Source of the DNA: Proteles cristata cristata
Taxonomy: Eukaryota; Chordata; Mammalia; Carnivora; Hyaenidae
Reading direction: 5' to 3'
DNA length: 64,000 bases
NCBI GenBank assembly: GCA_017311185.1
Contig: JAESUZ010003409.1
Location: 62,001 to 126,000, forward strand
The notes beneath the pieces are model-generated. The model worked only from the letters and a program-made list of their open reading frames with translations, was not told where the DNA came from and did no database searches. This document shows positions 42,438-53,734 of the stretch, piece by piece. Every line of letters starts with the position of its first letter. The first letter of the stretch is position 1. Both the position numbers and the translations under genes were made by a program.

Positions 42438-44459
42438 ATCCTTCTTACTATTTTTGATGTTTACTGAGAGGAGGAACATTTGAGGGGGAGATGACACGTC
42501 CAGTTGGGGACACACTGGATCTGAATGACCTCTGAGATTCGCGGTGAGGGTGGAAAGACTGCAGTCGGCTCCTCTTCGAGGTCAGAGGAGAGCGCTGACA
42601 CTGGATGGTAGCGAAGCCCTGGGCACGGCCCCGGCCCCTCGGGGAGGCCCACAGGGCAGTCAGCGGAGAGCCCCCCACGGAGCCCTGGAGGAGACCTGAA
42701 GCGCGGGGCCACGGAAGCCTGTCCAGAGGGACGGAGGGCGGAGCCAGCGCGTCGGGACAGGTCATGCAGGCAGCGGGGCATCGCGGGAGCTGAGGGGCCG
42801 CCATGAGGAGCGTCGCCCACCCTGAAGGCTGCAGTGGGGCCTCTTAGGGGAGGGTGGGTGGACATCAGTGTTGGAACGATGGGGGTCTGAGAGTGCAGCT
42901 CAGAGCAGGAGATGCTGTGAAGGAGAAGACGGATGCCTCATCTCACCCAGCCGCTCCCCGAGCGATGGAAGAGCACCTGGTCCCTGGCTCGGGTCCTCCC
43001 CGTGACTTAAAATGACCGTGGGCCCTTGTGTTCCATGTGACACTGTCATACTGTCATCTTTTCCTGGTCTGGGAGTATAAGAGACTTGTAATAACAGTAA
43101 CCGAAGAGGCCAACTGGGTCTGGACCCGCGCGGGCTCTCGGGGAGCCTGCCGCTTCCTGGCAGGTGTAGGGGGTTCTCGCCCGTCCTGACCTTTGACGCT
43201 ATGCAATCCGCCTTTCCCGGCCCTTCCTGGTGTTGGGCGTGGGGGCCCCCAAGACGAAAAGGAACGTTTATCTTATGGGCACGTGGCACAAACACGTTGC
43301 TTACAAACATTTGCCCGGATCTCGTGATCTTAGACCTGTGGGGTCCCGGGATGGCGTCCCAGTGAGGCCAGCGTGCCTGTGTCTGTGAGCTCGGAGTAAC
43401 TGGGGCCCTGAGTGTCCCCATCTTTGCACAGAGTATCCATTAAAAGAATTAAAATCCCTTGGAATAGTGACATTGACAACACTGCCAGTTTTCAATTAGT
43501 CTCTTGAAGCAGGTCCGAGGGCAGGAAGGGGGGCAGGAGCGGGGTGTGAGAATCCCCCCCTGCCAGCCTCCGCCAACCACTCCCGTGAACCAGTGCTCAG
43601 CCTGAGATGCTCCTTGACATCAGTCTCTTCGTGCTCTCTTCCCTTGTATCTGCCTGGGCCGTGCCCTGTTCAGTGCAGACGCGCTTTGTCCTCAGGACCT
43701 CCCCACCCCCAGCTGCCAGGACCCTCTTGTCTTGTCGCTCATTTGAACCGATTTCCCCTCAAAAGGCAACACTTCCCACCCCTAAGTTCTGATCAATGAA
43801 AGATTTATCTTTGGTTATTTCTGCAAAGATCTAGAAGGTGAGTCCCTGTGTACAGAGACCTTTAGCCTATTAAGCTCAAAGAGCAGAACTCCTATGCTAC
43901 CGTCAGCGGCCTTGGGGATATATATGACAGCCTCTCATTTATAGGGAAGAGTATTTGGGGTAAAGAAGGAATAAAAGAACAAAGATTTTATTCATGCTCT
44001 GTTGCTTCCATTAGTGGCCAGGAGCACAGAGCTGGACTGAGGCCCATGGGGCCTGATGGATTATTTACAAGGCCGCTTGCCGGAGGATTGCAGAGAAAGA
44101 GAGAGGGCGTCTCATGACCGGCCTAATTGGAACCAGAGCTTGGGATTCCGCACCGACTACGGGGACTTCTGCTCCGCAGCTAACCAGGCTGTGGCCGGAC
44201 GCTTGGCGAGGTTTGCTCCCTGCCCCGAAGCGCCTCCAGACGCAGACGGGGGACTGGGAAGGCCCTGCTCCGTGCCGCTGGGACAGCCCGGGGGCTCTTT
44301 GTCCCTTTCTGTCTCTGGCGGGAGGCTCGAGAGGCACATCTGGACAGAGGCTCTTCATGAAAGCACATTTCCCCCCCCTCCCTGACTAGGGATCAAATTC
44401 CCAGTCCCCTTCTGCTTTCCAGGAAAGGCTTGGTTCAAACCACACCTGATTGTTTGACC
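42438..44459. other. GC-rich unassigned sequence, then unique block
   Basis: 42560-42870 is GC- and CpG-rich and may hold old L2. 42870-43600 has no clear repeat. 43800-44100 is repeat-free and less GC-rich. The many overlapping ORFs on both strands (43-44 kb) have no domain. Confidence 0.4.
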
Positions 44460-44650
44460 AAACCCATTATGTAGCGAGCACTGTTCTAAGTACTTTACAG
44501 ATACAAACTCACTCAATTTGTATCAACCAGCCTATAACGTGGGTGCAGATAGGACCCACATTTTACAGAAGGGCGAAACTGAGGCACAGAGAGGTTAAGT
44601 AGTCAGCCTGAGATCACTCAGCCGGTATGACCGGCTTCTGGACCTCTCTT
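44460..44650 (-). mobile_element. MIR, antisense, well preserved
   Basis: 'AGCACTGTTCTAAGTACTTT', 'CATTTTACAGAAGGGCGAAA' and 'CTGAGGCACAGAGAGGTTAA' in this order are the complement of almost the whole MIR. This is the clearest MIR in the window. Confidence 0.9.
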
Positions 44651-44789
44651 TCCACGTGGATGCCGTTTGCCGCCACGCGTCACTGCGCTCAGAGGACAGC
44701 TTTCTCAACCGTCAGGCGTGACGAGCAGGATGAAGGAGGCTCGCATAGCAGGTGTGATTATATGACCGTCCCCTAGGATGAAGTCAGGA

Positions 44790-45215
44790 GCCAGTGTGTT
44801 ATCAGCGTAAAGCACTTTGCACACCCCTGGGCACATTGTCATTGCTCTGTAGCCATTGTTATGATTCCTGATTTAGAAACCTGGGGCCTGGGGCGCCTGG
44901 GGGCCTCAGTCGGTTAAGCATCCACCTTTGACTCAGGTCATGATCTCGTGGTTCAGGAGTTTGAGCCCCACGTTGGGCTCTATGCTGACAGCTCAGAGCC
45001 TGGAACCTGCTTCAGATTCTGTCTCCCTCTCTCTCTCTGCCCCTCCCCTGCTTGCACTCTGTCTCTGTCTCAAAAAAAAAATAAACATTAAAAAAATTTT
45101 TAAGAAGGAAAAGAAACCTGGAGCCCACAGGGGCTAAGTGAATCGTTCAAGGTCATGGGAATAGTTGTTTACCACCCAGAATAGAGTTGTTTCTGGCCTC
45201 GCGGACACTCACTCC
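44790..45215 (-). mobile_element. MIR, antisense, split by a can-SINE
   Basis: Left part 'CGTAAAGCACTTTGCACACC' and 'TTCCTGATTTAGAAACCTGG'; right part 'GGCTAAGTGAATCGTTCAAG'. Together they are consistent with one MIR interrupted at 44889-45111. Confidence 0.7.
44889..45111 (+). mobile_element. Feliform can-SINE nested in MIR
   Basis: Head 'GGGGCGCCTGGGGGCCTCAG' and a full body of the older form ('GACAGCTCAGAGCCTGGAAC'). The duplication AGAAACCTGGGGCC (44875-44888) versus AGAAACCTGGAGCC (45112-45125) differs by one base. Confidence 0.94.
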
Positions 45216-45999
45216 ATCACTTCCCTCAGGGTGTTTAAGTAAAGTCATTCAGCAAAATGCCACCAGATCTGTGAGTGTGCCTCTCCGGTCGTAAGAACGA
45301 ATTGCAGCAGCCCCGTGATGATCGTGGTCGCCGACTGTACCACGCGGTTTGGTCCATCCGTACCCACAGCCCGCGGAGCCCGGGCACACTTGCCTTCTTA
45401 TTTAATATGTAAAGAATTTTCTGGGACTTAATGCCGCCAGAATGTCAGAAGAGTTAATGGCAGATGTGGTTGTGGAAACGTTCTGTATTTTTAGACAACC
45501 TCTAATTAAAACACTTTGTGTGTCTCAGGGACCAAATCATACGCTGCCACTTGAAGGCTGTCAGAAGGGGAAAAAGTATACAAAGCTTCTAAAAGCAGCT
45601 TTGCTTATTTTTATCCGCGATGGAGTTAGGGAGCCTTCGCAGGGACAAAGCTATCTCTTGCTGCAGAATTCTACGGATTTAACGCACACGGACAGTACAC
45701 AAGCCTTGGACACAATGTGCCTCATTTGCTACACATTGTGCTTAATTTGCTACAGTCTGAGCAGCCTCGGTGGGTCTGAGGGTAGGCAGTTCAGCCTGGG
45801 ACCCCCAACCGCTCCTGACCTGTAAGACCTTTCGGATAAGTTGATACAATTGCTCTTGGGCTCTGAGCATCCAGACCTGGGTGATTTGCAAGCCTGCACC
45901 GCAGATTAGCTGCAGTTGCAGGTGGTCATAAATACAGAAGTGTGTCCGGAGGCGGGGGCGTTTTGACGCGGCCAAACGTTTGGAGGCGAGTGCTTAGAA
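45216..45999. other. Repeat-free unique block with 127-codon ORF and in-frame 21-bp duplication
   Basis: No repeat is seen from 45220 to 45990. A plus ORF runs 45442-45825. Two adjacent 21-bp units (45712-45732 and 45733-45753) match at 18 of 21 positions and encode DTMCLICY-TLCLICY. There is no Kozak context, splice pattern or domain that makes it a gene; a conserved non-coding element is equally possible. Confidence 0.4.
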
Positions 46000-46084
46000 T
46001 GTAAAAATAGTGTTTTCGTGGCCAAGTGATGAGCCCAACAAACTTCTCTGCCGTGGCTCCGTTCCCGAGCCCCACCCGCTCAGG

Positions 46085-46440
46085 GCCGGTTTGGATGCAC
46101 CCGAATTCTTGGACACGCCTCGTTCGGGAGGTGCGGTCCGATTCCTAACTCCCCTCCCTGAGGGTGTGGGCTGGACGCAGGCTCCTCCGCAGGCGAATAA
46201 GGAGGAAACAAGGTCCCGGTTTCCGATCAGGCCGTGAGAGACAGCAGGGCTTCCTTCTTGCTTTCTCTTGGGCAATTCTCCTGGGAGGAGGCGGCTGCAC
46301 CGGGGAGGCTCGTGAGTGAGCAATCCGGGCCGACTTCTTGGCTGCGGCCCTGGGAGAAGTCCACAACGGGAGCCACCAGATTCCCGGCCAACAGAACCTG
46401 CTACAAAATTGAGGTTGTTGTTTTCGGTCACTGAAGTTCA
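46085..46440 (+). mobile_element. ERVL-MaLR LTR (MLT1-type), sense, tentative
   Basis: 'CGTGAGAGACAGCAGGGCTT', 'CTTGCTTTCTCTTGGGC' and 'GCGGCCCTGGGAGAAG' roughly follow the sense order of the LTR class seen in antisense at 30010-30480. Diverged and GC-rich; no coding region. Confidence 0.5.
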
Positions 46441-49400
46441 AGGCCGTTCTTCACGCAGCAACAGGCAGCCAGTGCGCGTCCCCAGCGCCCAGCCTGCCTT
46501 GACTTTGACGTGGCCTGTCGCTGAACCCCATACCTTCTTCATCTCCCTGCCAGCACCGTCACATCCCGGGGCCTCACCCACACTCCAGAAATGAAACTGC
46601 AGTCTCAGGGGGTGGGAGGGGGGCGTCAGGAGTCTGAGGGTCTTCCTTCCCCACAGCCTTCGGCAATAGTAACTTTTTTGGTAAACCGCAAGTTTGAAAT
46701 TTGTTTTAGGGATTTTCACAATGTACCCCGGGTGGCATCCGGCCTCCTGCTTTTCCCGTAACGTCGGTGGGGAGGCACCGTGCGCTCCCCGCAAGGTGCG
46801 TCCTTCCCTGTCCATTACGCTGTCCTGGGGCCGTGGCTTTTCTGGGCGGTTTGTCCCTGCCCGCACAGCACCAGTGGCCATTCTCCCACCCTGGGCTACA
46901 GAATGAGCAGGCTTCCCCCGGGCGCGGGGGCACCCCGGAATGCCCTGCGGATGCGTAAGCCAGAATCCTAAAATGTTCGGTGTTCTCTCCCCCGGCACTT
47001 AGGATGCAGCGAGGGGGAGATGAAACAGCCCGTGCACCATGGCTGATCGCCACCATCGCCTCCACCCCCGGGCGCTGGCTGGCGCCAGTCATCGGACCCC
47101 GCACAGAGGCGCGGACTTTCCACGGCTTCGCAGGATGCGGCCGGGCACACGTCCCTTGGGAAAGTCTTGTTCCCAAGACAAAGGACGGTCACACCTGATA
47201 ATGAAGAGAAACCATTTAAAAAGAGCACATAGAGGACATCAGGAAGTCTTTGACAAGATGCTAATGATACCCACATCAAGTAGGAAAGGATCGCGGACTC
47301 CTCATTCTTTGCGAAGTATTTACATCAAGAAAAACAGAGACAGCTGAACTGAACCGCGTGCAGGGTTTGGAGCAAACTGAGTTTATAGCCGATTTCTTCC
47401 TCAAAGTGAATGACAGGATAACAGGCAGTGATTGGGTTAGAACCATCATTCCTGGCGTTTAATGGATGCAGGTAGAGTTTTTAAAAAAAGAGCAGATGGA
47501 TCTGCAGTGAAGGAGGAGTGTCAGAAGTAAGAATCTGAAATACTCCAGTGAAGAAATCACTTGAGAAACATACAATGAGAGGATCAAAGGGCTTTTTTTT
47601 TAATTTATAAATTTAGTTTATTGAATATGGCCTCAAAAACTAATTCCTCTTTTTCAATTTTTAACTGAAGATAGAGTGGAGCTCATTTCGCATGCTGATT
47701 CAGGGAGCACTGTAGGACAGGACAGGCAAGCGACGGGAAGAAGATTCTGGAATCCCTCGGGCTGGAAGTGAACCAAGCTGGCCGTGCGCTGTCCTCTCCA
47801 GGGGCGCCGCGCACGTCCGGTGGGGCAGCCCCAGGACAGGCTGAGCCTGTGACAGCCAGGAGCACGGAGGGCATTCCTGGTATGCGCGTGGGAGCCAGGG
47901 CTGGGCGCCCCCAAGGCCGAGGGGCTGGATGGCACTTCATCCGCGAGTCGATACTGTAATTCAAGACACGGTCATGGGACCCTGGTCCTGCCAGCCTAGA
48001 ACCCAGGCAGCCCCAGCACACACGGGGCGCCGGTGCCCGGCCCCGCCTGGGGGTCATGACGGGGAGTGTCAGGGAGGGACGGCTGTGTCTGCACAGTTCT
48101 GGGCATGGTCCCCATGTGCCATCTGGGCTGGAAACCGCCGTGAGGCAGGGCGGCGGAAGGTGGCGGGAGAGCCGGCTTAGAGAGGGAGCAGGAGAGAGGC
48201 TTCTAAAACTGTGTCCTGACTGGTGTGGGGCGGGGGAGGGCGCTGGTGGAAAGGGAAGGACGTCCCCTCTGGTTTAGGACTCACTTTCTAGGCTGAGGGG
48301 GGTGGCTGGACATGGCTTCTTTTTCCCTGAACCAGCGGGTCCCCAGGGAGAACACGGACTCAGAGCGGGGCTGTGAACGCCGGAGAGGCTCGATGCCACC
48401 TCCCTCCTTCCCGGACCCTGGTGGGAATAAAGAGGAGGATTCTGGGGGTCCCCAGCCCACGGGACCCCCAGGAAACTAGCTCTTTCTCACCGCGTCAGAG
48501 AAGAGGGAATACTTATGTCGCTGGATCTTGCTGGCTGTCAGAGAAGCGGCGGCCGCTGAGCCTCCACTGTTACAGAGTAAGTGGGTGCCGTCCTCACTGT
48601 TGAGAAGGGCGAAGGGCTGCAGGTCCCCAGCCACAGCGAACACCTGCTCTTTGTGGACATGTGACTGAAGCCAATTTGCAGTTTGCATATTTATATTTCA
48701 AATAAAGCTTTGAGGACGAAATTGGAAGAAATATATCACAATCACCCAGCTTTATACCGAGGACCTCCGGACGCCAGCGAGTGATGTGAGCTAATGAGAC
48801 AGGAAGGCTTCTTAACAGGTGGCCCCCACCTTGGGGGTGCAAGGGCCCTGGGGCAGGGGCATCCTGCCTGTTACCAAGACCCAAGGCAATCTAGTGGAAG
48901 GAAGAGCATATGCGGGGGGAGGGGGGCGCAGGGATGAGGCAGACAGGGGGCCGTTGGCAGATTGTCTGGAGTTTGGGACGCAGTGAGAAAGGGTAGGAAA
49001 CACGGGGGACACAGGGAGGCACGGCGAGGCTGCAGAGCCCTGGAGAACGAGGCAGAGGAGTCTGGGTGTCATTCTCCAGGGTGTGGAAACGGGAGTGGCC
49101 TGAGAATAGTTCTAGAATAGCAACCAGGGCAGAAGAGCTGGGGGCAGACGGCCATGAGCATCACACCCGGGTGGGACGTACGCATGATATGTCGCCGAGG
49201 CAGGGGCTGTTCGTTCAGGGGGAAAGTGAGTCCAAGGGAGACCCCATGTTCCCGCCTGGGTGACCGGAAGCTGGTGCGCATCAAGCATAGGGACTAGGAA
49301 AAGGTGAGGAAAGCAGGTTTGGGGGCAGAGGAGGGCTCAGCTTGGGACGTGGGGAGTCTGAGACACTGCGGAGCTATCAGGGTGACGCTGGCTGGTGGGT

Positions 49401-49689
49401 CGGAGGGAAGTCAGGACCGGGAAGAGAAAGGCCTGGGGATGTGAATTCAGGAGCGTTTGCATAAGGCGGGAGACGGAGGCGGGAGACTGGCCGGCCTGGC
49501 GACGCAGTGTCCCGAGTTACTAAGCAACAGTGGCAATCTTAGGCCCCGCGAGGGCTGCACATGAGCTCAGAGGAAGACCCGACTGTCCTTGTTTGGGGGC
49601 TCGGGGCTGGGCTGACCCGGAAGGTCAGGTCTGTGCGATTCAAGGAGCCCTCCCTCTCCACATCCAGCGTCCTACAAACTAGGGATCAT
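46441..49689. other. GC-rich sequence with a unique sub-block at 48480-48790
   Basis: No confident repeat except possible L2 at 48990-49460. 47180-47650 is AT-richer. 48480-48790 is repeat-free, has a 70-codon minus ORF (48476-48688) and an AATAAA at 48700-48705. The larger ORFs (for example 46438-46998 minus, 186 codons) overlap on both strands and are attributed to high GC. Confidence 0.4.
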
Positions 49690-49696
49690 TTTATGT

Positions 49697-49895
49697 TTTA
49701 AAGATGTTTATTTACTTACTTATTTTGAGAGAGAGAGCCTGAGTGAGAGAGGGGCGGAAAAGAGAGAGAGAGAGTCCCAAGCAGGCTCCATCCACGCTGT
49801 CAGCACAGAGCCCGACTCGGGGCTCGATCCCGCCAACCACGAGGTCATGACCTGAGCCGAAATCAAGAGTCGAACACGAGCCACCCAGGCGCCCC
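49697..49895 (-). mobile_element. Older can-SINE, antisense
   Basis: Purine tract, 'GTCCCAAGCAGGCTCCATCC' and head complement 'GAGCCACCCAGGCGCCCC' are present. A short stretch is missing between 'AGTCGAACAC' and 'GAGCC'. Confidence 0.9.
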
Positions 49896-50089
49896 TAGAA
49901 ATAATTTTAAAACCAAAAAATTAGGAAAGACAAAAGAACAGTCTTTTTAACGGAGTGTACTCAGCCTTATTGTTCTCTTACTTGCATCTTGAGAATTCAT
50001 CACGAGCGAGCATCAGGCAAGGGCCCGTCGACTGGGGAAATACCAGCGTAAGAAAAAGAACATAAACGTCACGGTGGCTCCTGCTGCAC

Positions 50090-50230
50090 GTGGACGCCAG
50101 TTCCTACCGCTTACTGGCTGTGGTCGTTAAATCACCCGAATCTCAATTTTCTCTTATGAAAATGGTAACAAATGAGATGCCGTAAATGAAACACATAACA
50201 TGTAGCTGACCAGCTCAGCAAATGTCTGTT
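50090..50230 (+). mobile_element. MIR fragment, sense
   Basis: 'TTCCTACCGCTTACTGGCTG' then 'TCTCAATTTTCTCTTATGAA' and 'AATGGTAAC' follow the MIR sense order. Confidence 0.75.
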
Positions 50231-50261
50231 TTCTCTCTCCTTTTTCACCTTTTCCATTAAT

Positions 50262-50282
50262 GGGCTGGGGGGGAGTGGGGGG
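50262..50282 (+). other. Potential G-quadruplex motif
   Basis: The tract GGG-CT-GGGGGGG-AGT-GGGGGG can be read as four G-triplets with loops of 2, 1 and 3 bases. Whether it folds is untested. Confidence 0.45.
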
Positions 50283-50390
50283 TGTCAGAGTCCGAGTATT
50301 TATTCCTTATTCCAATGGCACCCCCTTCGGGCCCTCCGTGGGTTAACAGGAGGAGACAGGCATGAAAGTGATCTGTAGAAGCAGAATTCC

Positions 50391-50630
50391 TGGGGCGCCT
50401 GGGTGGCTTAGTCGGTTGAGCGTCCGACTTTCGCTCAGGTCATGACCTCGCGGTTCGTGGGTTCGAGCCCCGCGTCGGGCTCTGTGCTGACTGCCAGCTC
50501 GGAGCCTGGAGCCTGTTTCAGTCTGTGACTCCCTCTCTCTCTGACCCTCCCCTGCTCATGCTGTCTCTCTCTCTCTCTCTCTCTCTCTCCTAGAAAGAAA
50601 TAAAACATTAAGAAAAAAAAGGAAGAAGCA
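50391..50630 (+). mobile_element. Young-subfamily can-SINE, directly upstream of a MaLR LTR
   Basis: All young markers are present with a very long (CT)n and the end 'CCTAGAAAGAAATAAAACATT'. GCAGAATTCC at 50381-50390 and 50631-50640 is the duplication. Confidence 0.95.
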
Positions 50631-50639
50631 GCAGAATTC

Positions 50640-51062
50640 CGTGCTGTTGGGGCGATAGGCAGAATAATGACCCCCCAAAGATGCCGGTGTCCTGGTCCCC
50701 AGGGTCTGTGACTGTGGTGAGGTAAGTGGTACAGCGGGAAGGCTGCAGGCGGAAGTGAGATGACGGTAGTGGAATCAGATGACCCTTGGACGGGGGATCA
50801 CCCTGGGTTAGCGGGTGGGCCCGGGGCAGTCCCGGAGCCCGCAGGCAGGAAACGCCAGGAGGGCGCAGAGGGCTGGCTGGGGGAGGACGCAGCCCCGCAC
50901 TGCTGGGCGGAGAGCGAGTAAGCAACGAGGGGGCCTCTAGAAGCAGGGAAAGCGGCGGAAACGCGTCCCCTGGAATTCCGGGAGGGAGGGCACAGCCTTG
51001 CCGAGAAGCTGGCTTTGGGCCGCTGACCCCATTTTGGACTTGGACCTGCGAAAGGGAACGCG
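50640..51062 (+). mobile_element. ERVL-MaLR LTR (MLT1-type), sense, CpG-rich
   Basis: 'GGCAGAATAATGACCCCCCA', 'AAGATGCCGGTGTCCTGGTC', 'CCTGGGTTAGCGGGTGGGCC', 'GGGGGCCTCTAGAAGCAGGG' and 'CCCATTTTGGACTTGGACCT' occur in the LTR's sense order. It retains many CpGs, unusual for so old an element. The 254-codon minus ORF (50608-51372) runs antisense through it and is not a gene. Confidence 0.78.
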
Positions 51063-52570
51063 TTTGCGGGGAACGCATCTGCGTTGCGTAACCGTAGCAT
51101 TTAGGGTGACTGGCTGTAGCGGTCTGGGAAACGCTCCCGGGACAGGCTGGGAGGGACCCGCGGCAGTGCTGCCCGAGCGCCCACCTGCCCCGTGTGGGCG
51201 CACAGCAAGGAATAACCTCACCGGGCGAGGATGCGCTTCCCTGGCCGCCCTCCCCGGCTGTGCCTGGCGGGGGGCGGGGGGGAGCGGTTCCGATGGCCTC
51301 CTGGGGCCTTCTTGACCCCTGACCACTGAAGGCGGAACTTGGGTGAAGCCCTCCCCCAGGATGACCGTGCACAGCACCTTCAGGGGTAAGCTAGGTGTGC
51401 CTGTCTTCAGCGCGTCTCCTTTCCCGCACTGGTGGGTCTGGAGCTCAGGGCTTTTTGGGGGGACTGGTCGGCAGGTGCCGCGGCCTCCCCCAGCCCCTCT
51501 GTTCCTCGTCTCTCTGATCTGCTGCACTCTCGCACCCCTTCCACACGTCTGCCTTCCCACGGGCCACCCATCCTGCTTCCAAATGCACACCCTGGTCTCC
51601 CAGCTCGAGACTCAGCTCTCAGGCTTTTTCCCGGCAGTGGCTCCAATTTTACTTCACATACAAACATATCATAAGTGTAGCTCTTCAGTGTCTGATACGC
51701 TACTTCTAGATCTGTGCGCGTCTGAAATTTTGAGGAGGTGGGGATGCTCTTCTCTCCCTGCAAAACCCTCGCCCTGAGTGTCCCCGGGGAGAAGCCCCCC
51801 ACCCCCAACCTGTGCACCACTGAGCCAGAGGTGGCCGCAGTGACCAAGGGACTCTCGAGCTTAAGACCTGCCTAGACCCCTCGCCCGCGAACGGGCCCAG
51901 CCTCCCGGGTCACCCTGAGAGCTGTCGGCGGGGGCTCCGTCTGCCTGGGCCGCGCCGTGTGGCTGACAGCCCGGTAGCGAGTCCGTGCATCCGACGAGAG
52001 GACCTGCTTACGCTTTTGCAGAACATTGACTTCCGAGGCCTCTTCAAGCTTGAAAGGCCTCACTCCTTTCACAGCATCCGCCTTCCTGCGGAGAGGATGA
52101 CGCTGGGCTGTAATGCCAGGCGAGGAAGGGCTTTTAAACCTTCCAAGGCCACGGGCGCTGCACCTGCCTCGGGGGGTCCCACTCACTCCTGAGAATCGTT
52201 AGGACTGTCATGACGTGGAAGGTCGGCGCTGCTCTGCGTTGTCGCCATCGCTAGATTCCCAGCAATAAACTTGTCCCCAACAAAACCCTAACACCCACTG
52301 CTCCCCAAAAGCCCAAATGGTTTTATTAAAAAAAAAAAAAAGACATAAAGAGCGAAAGGAAGTGAAGAAATTTAATCAGATGTCAGAGGGATGAAGACTT
52401 TTCATTATATACGGTTTTAATAACAAACATGATATGTTAGAGTATTACTTTTAAAGATGTCAAGCCAAAAGCCCGAAAGAATTTTCCGTTTGCTTGCCTT
52501 GTTTTAAAAAAAAAAGGTCATTGTGCTTGTATCAATATTACATGGTTTTGGTTTAAATTGATTTTCATTC
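51063..52570. other. CpG-dense unassigned sequence
   Basis: 51063-51300 and 51860-52010 are visibly CpG-dense. 51340-51800 is C-rich with overlapping ORFs on both strands lacking domains. 52200-52570 returns to AT-rich sequence. No exon or promoter element can be assigned. Confidence 0.45.
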
Positions 52571-52587
52571 TAAAGATGCTGTTTTCT

Positions 52588-52794
52588 GGAGCTCCTGGGG
52601 AACTCAGTCAGTTCAGTGTCCAACTTCAGCTCAGGTCATGATCTGGCGGTTCGTGAGTTCGAGCCCCGCGTCGGGCTCTGTGCTGACAGCTCAGAGCCTG
52701 GAGCTGCTTCGGATTCGGTGTCTCCCTCGCTCTCTGCCCCTTCCCCGCTCACACTCTCCCCTTCTCTCAAAACTAAAGAAACATTAAAAAAACC
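52588..52794 (+). mobile_element. Feliform can-SINE
   Basis: Head 'GGAGCTCCTGGGGAACTCAG', B-box 'GAGTTCGAGCCCCG', body with 'CTGACAGCTCAGAGCC', and a decayed duplication around AAGATGCTGT at 52573 and 52796. Confidence 0.92.
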
Positions 52795-53320
52795 GAAGAT
52801 GCTGTATTCCTTCCACCAGCCTGTTCCCCTCTGGCCCTGTACCCACGTGCTTCTTGAATGTGCCACCGGCGGTGCTGATGCGAACGAAGCTGGGCTGCAA
52901 TTCTGTGTCGCGGCTCAGGTCAGCCTCTCAGGAATAGATTTCCTTCCCTCCATGTCCTGTGCAGTGGGAAAGCCACCCTCCCTGCGCTGCTGGGCTGGGG
53001 GCGGGGGCCCGGGACACTTCTGCCTCAGTCTCGCCCCACGGCTGTAGCTTCTCATCATCTAGGCACAATGTGGGGTGAGCAGGGGCTCCGGCAGACTCCT
53101 TGGGGTGGGCGACCCTTGGCCCCTGCCCAGAAGGCTGTGAAACGAGTAGTTGAGTTTCTCAGCAAGGGTAAGTAGCCCCTGGGGTAGGATCAGCTCACTG
53201 GATCCTTGACTTCTTCTCAGTTTGGGCCTGTTAATTATGGAGCGAATCCTGAGGAAGTGCTTGTGGGCAGAGGCCGGGGCATTGTTCGAAGCAGAAAGAA
53301 GAAAGGGTAATCGACATAAC
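52795..53320. other. Unassigned sequence
   Basis: No repeat or gene. The 143-codon plus ORF begins inside the SINE at left, so its start is repeat-derived. Confidence 0.4.
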
Positions 53321-53600
53321 AATGGCTGTTGTGGGTGGAACTGTGTCTCCCAAAATATGTCACAGTAGCAGTGAGGTCCTTGCAGATCACCAGGTGAAAA
53401 GGGTAAGTTAAAGTCATCAGATGGGCCCTGATCCAACATGGCTCCGCCCTTGTAAGAAGGGGAAACGTGGACTCAGAGGGACAGGAGGGTAGAGGTAGAG
53501 CGTCGGAACCAAACTCACTACCCACGAGCCAGGGAACGGCCGGGGCTGCCAGACGCTGGGAGAGAGGACCGGAACAGATTCGCCGTGCCTGCGCTGCTCA
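53321..53600 (+). mobile_element. ERVL-MaLR LTR (MLT1-type), sense
   Basis: 'GGTGGAACTGTGTCTCCCAA', 'AATATGTCACAG', 'AGTCATCAGATGGGCCCTGA', 'TCCAACATGGCTCC' and 'GCCCTTGTAAGAAGGGGAAA' are MLT1 words in sense order. Confidence 0.72.
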
Positions 53601-53734
53601 CCCCTTGGTTTGGGACATCTAGCCACCCAGTCAGGGGCGCTCGGAGGGTCAGCCCCGGGACACTCCGACAATCTCAAGATTGAGACCCGAAGGGTAAGTA
53701 GAAACATTCTAAGCAAATAAGGAGGAAAAACACC

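Noticed and set aside
46438..46998. 186-codon minus ORF
   Set aside because: It overlaps at least four other ORFs on both strands in GC-rich sequence; no domain or exon structure.
50608..51372. 254-codon ORF on the minus strand, the longest in the window
   Set aside because: It runs antisense through a CpG-rich MLT1-type LTR and begins in SINE-adjacent sequence; P/S/G-rich composition and no domain fit a chance ORF in GC-rich DNA.
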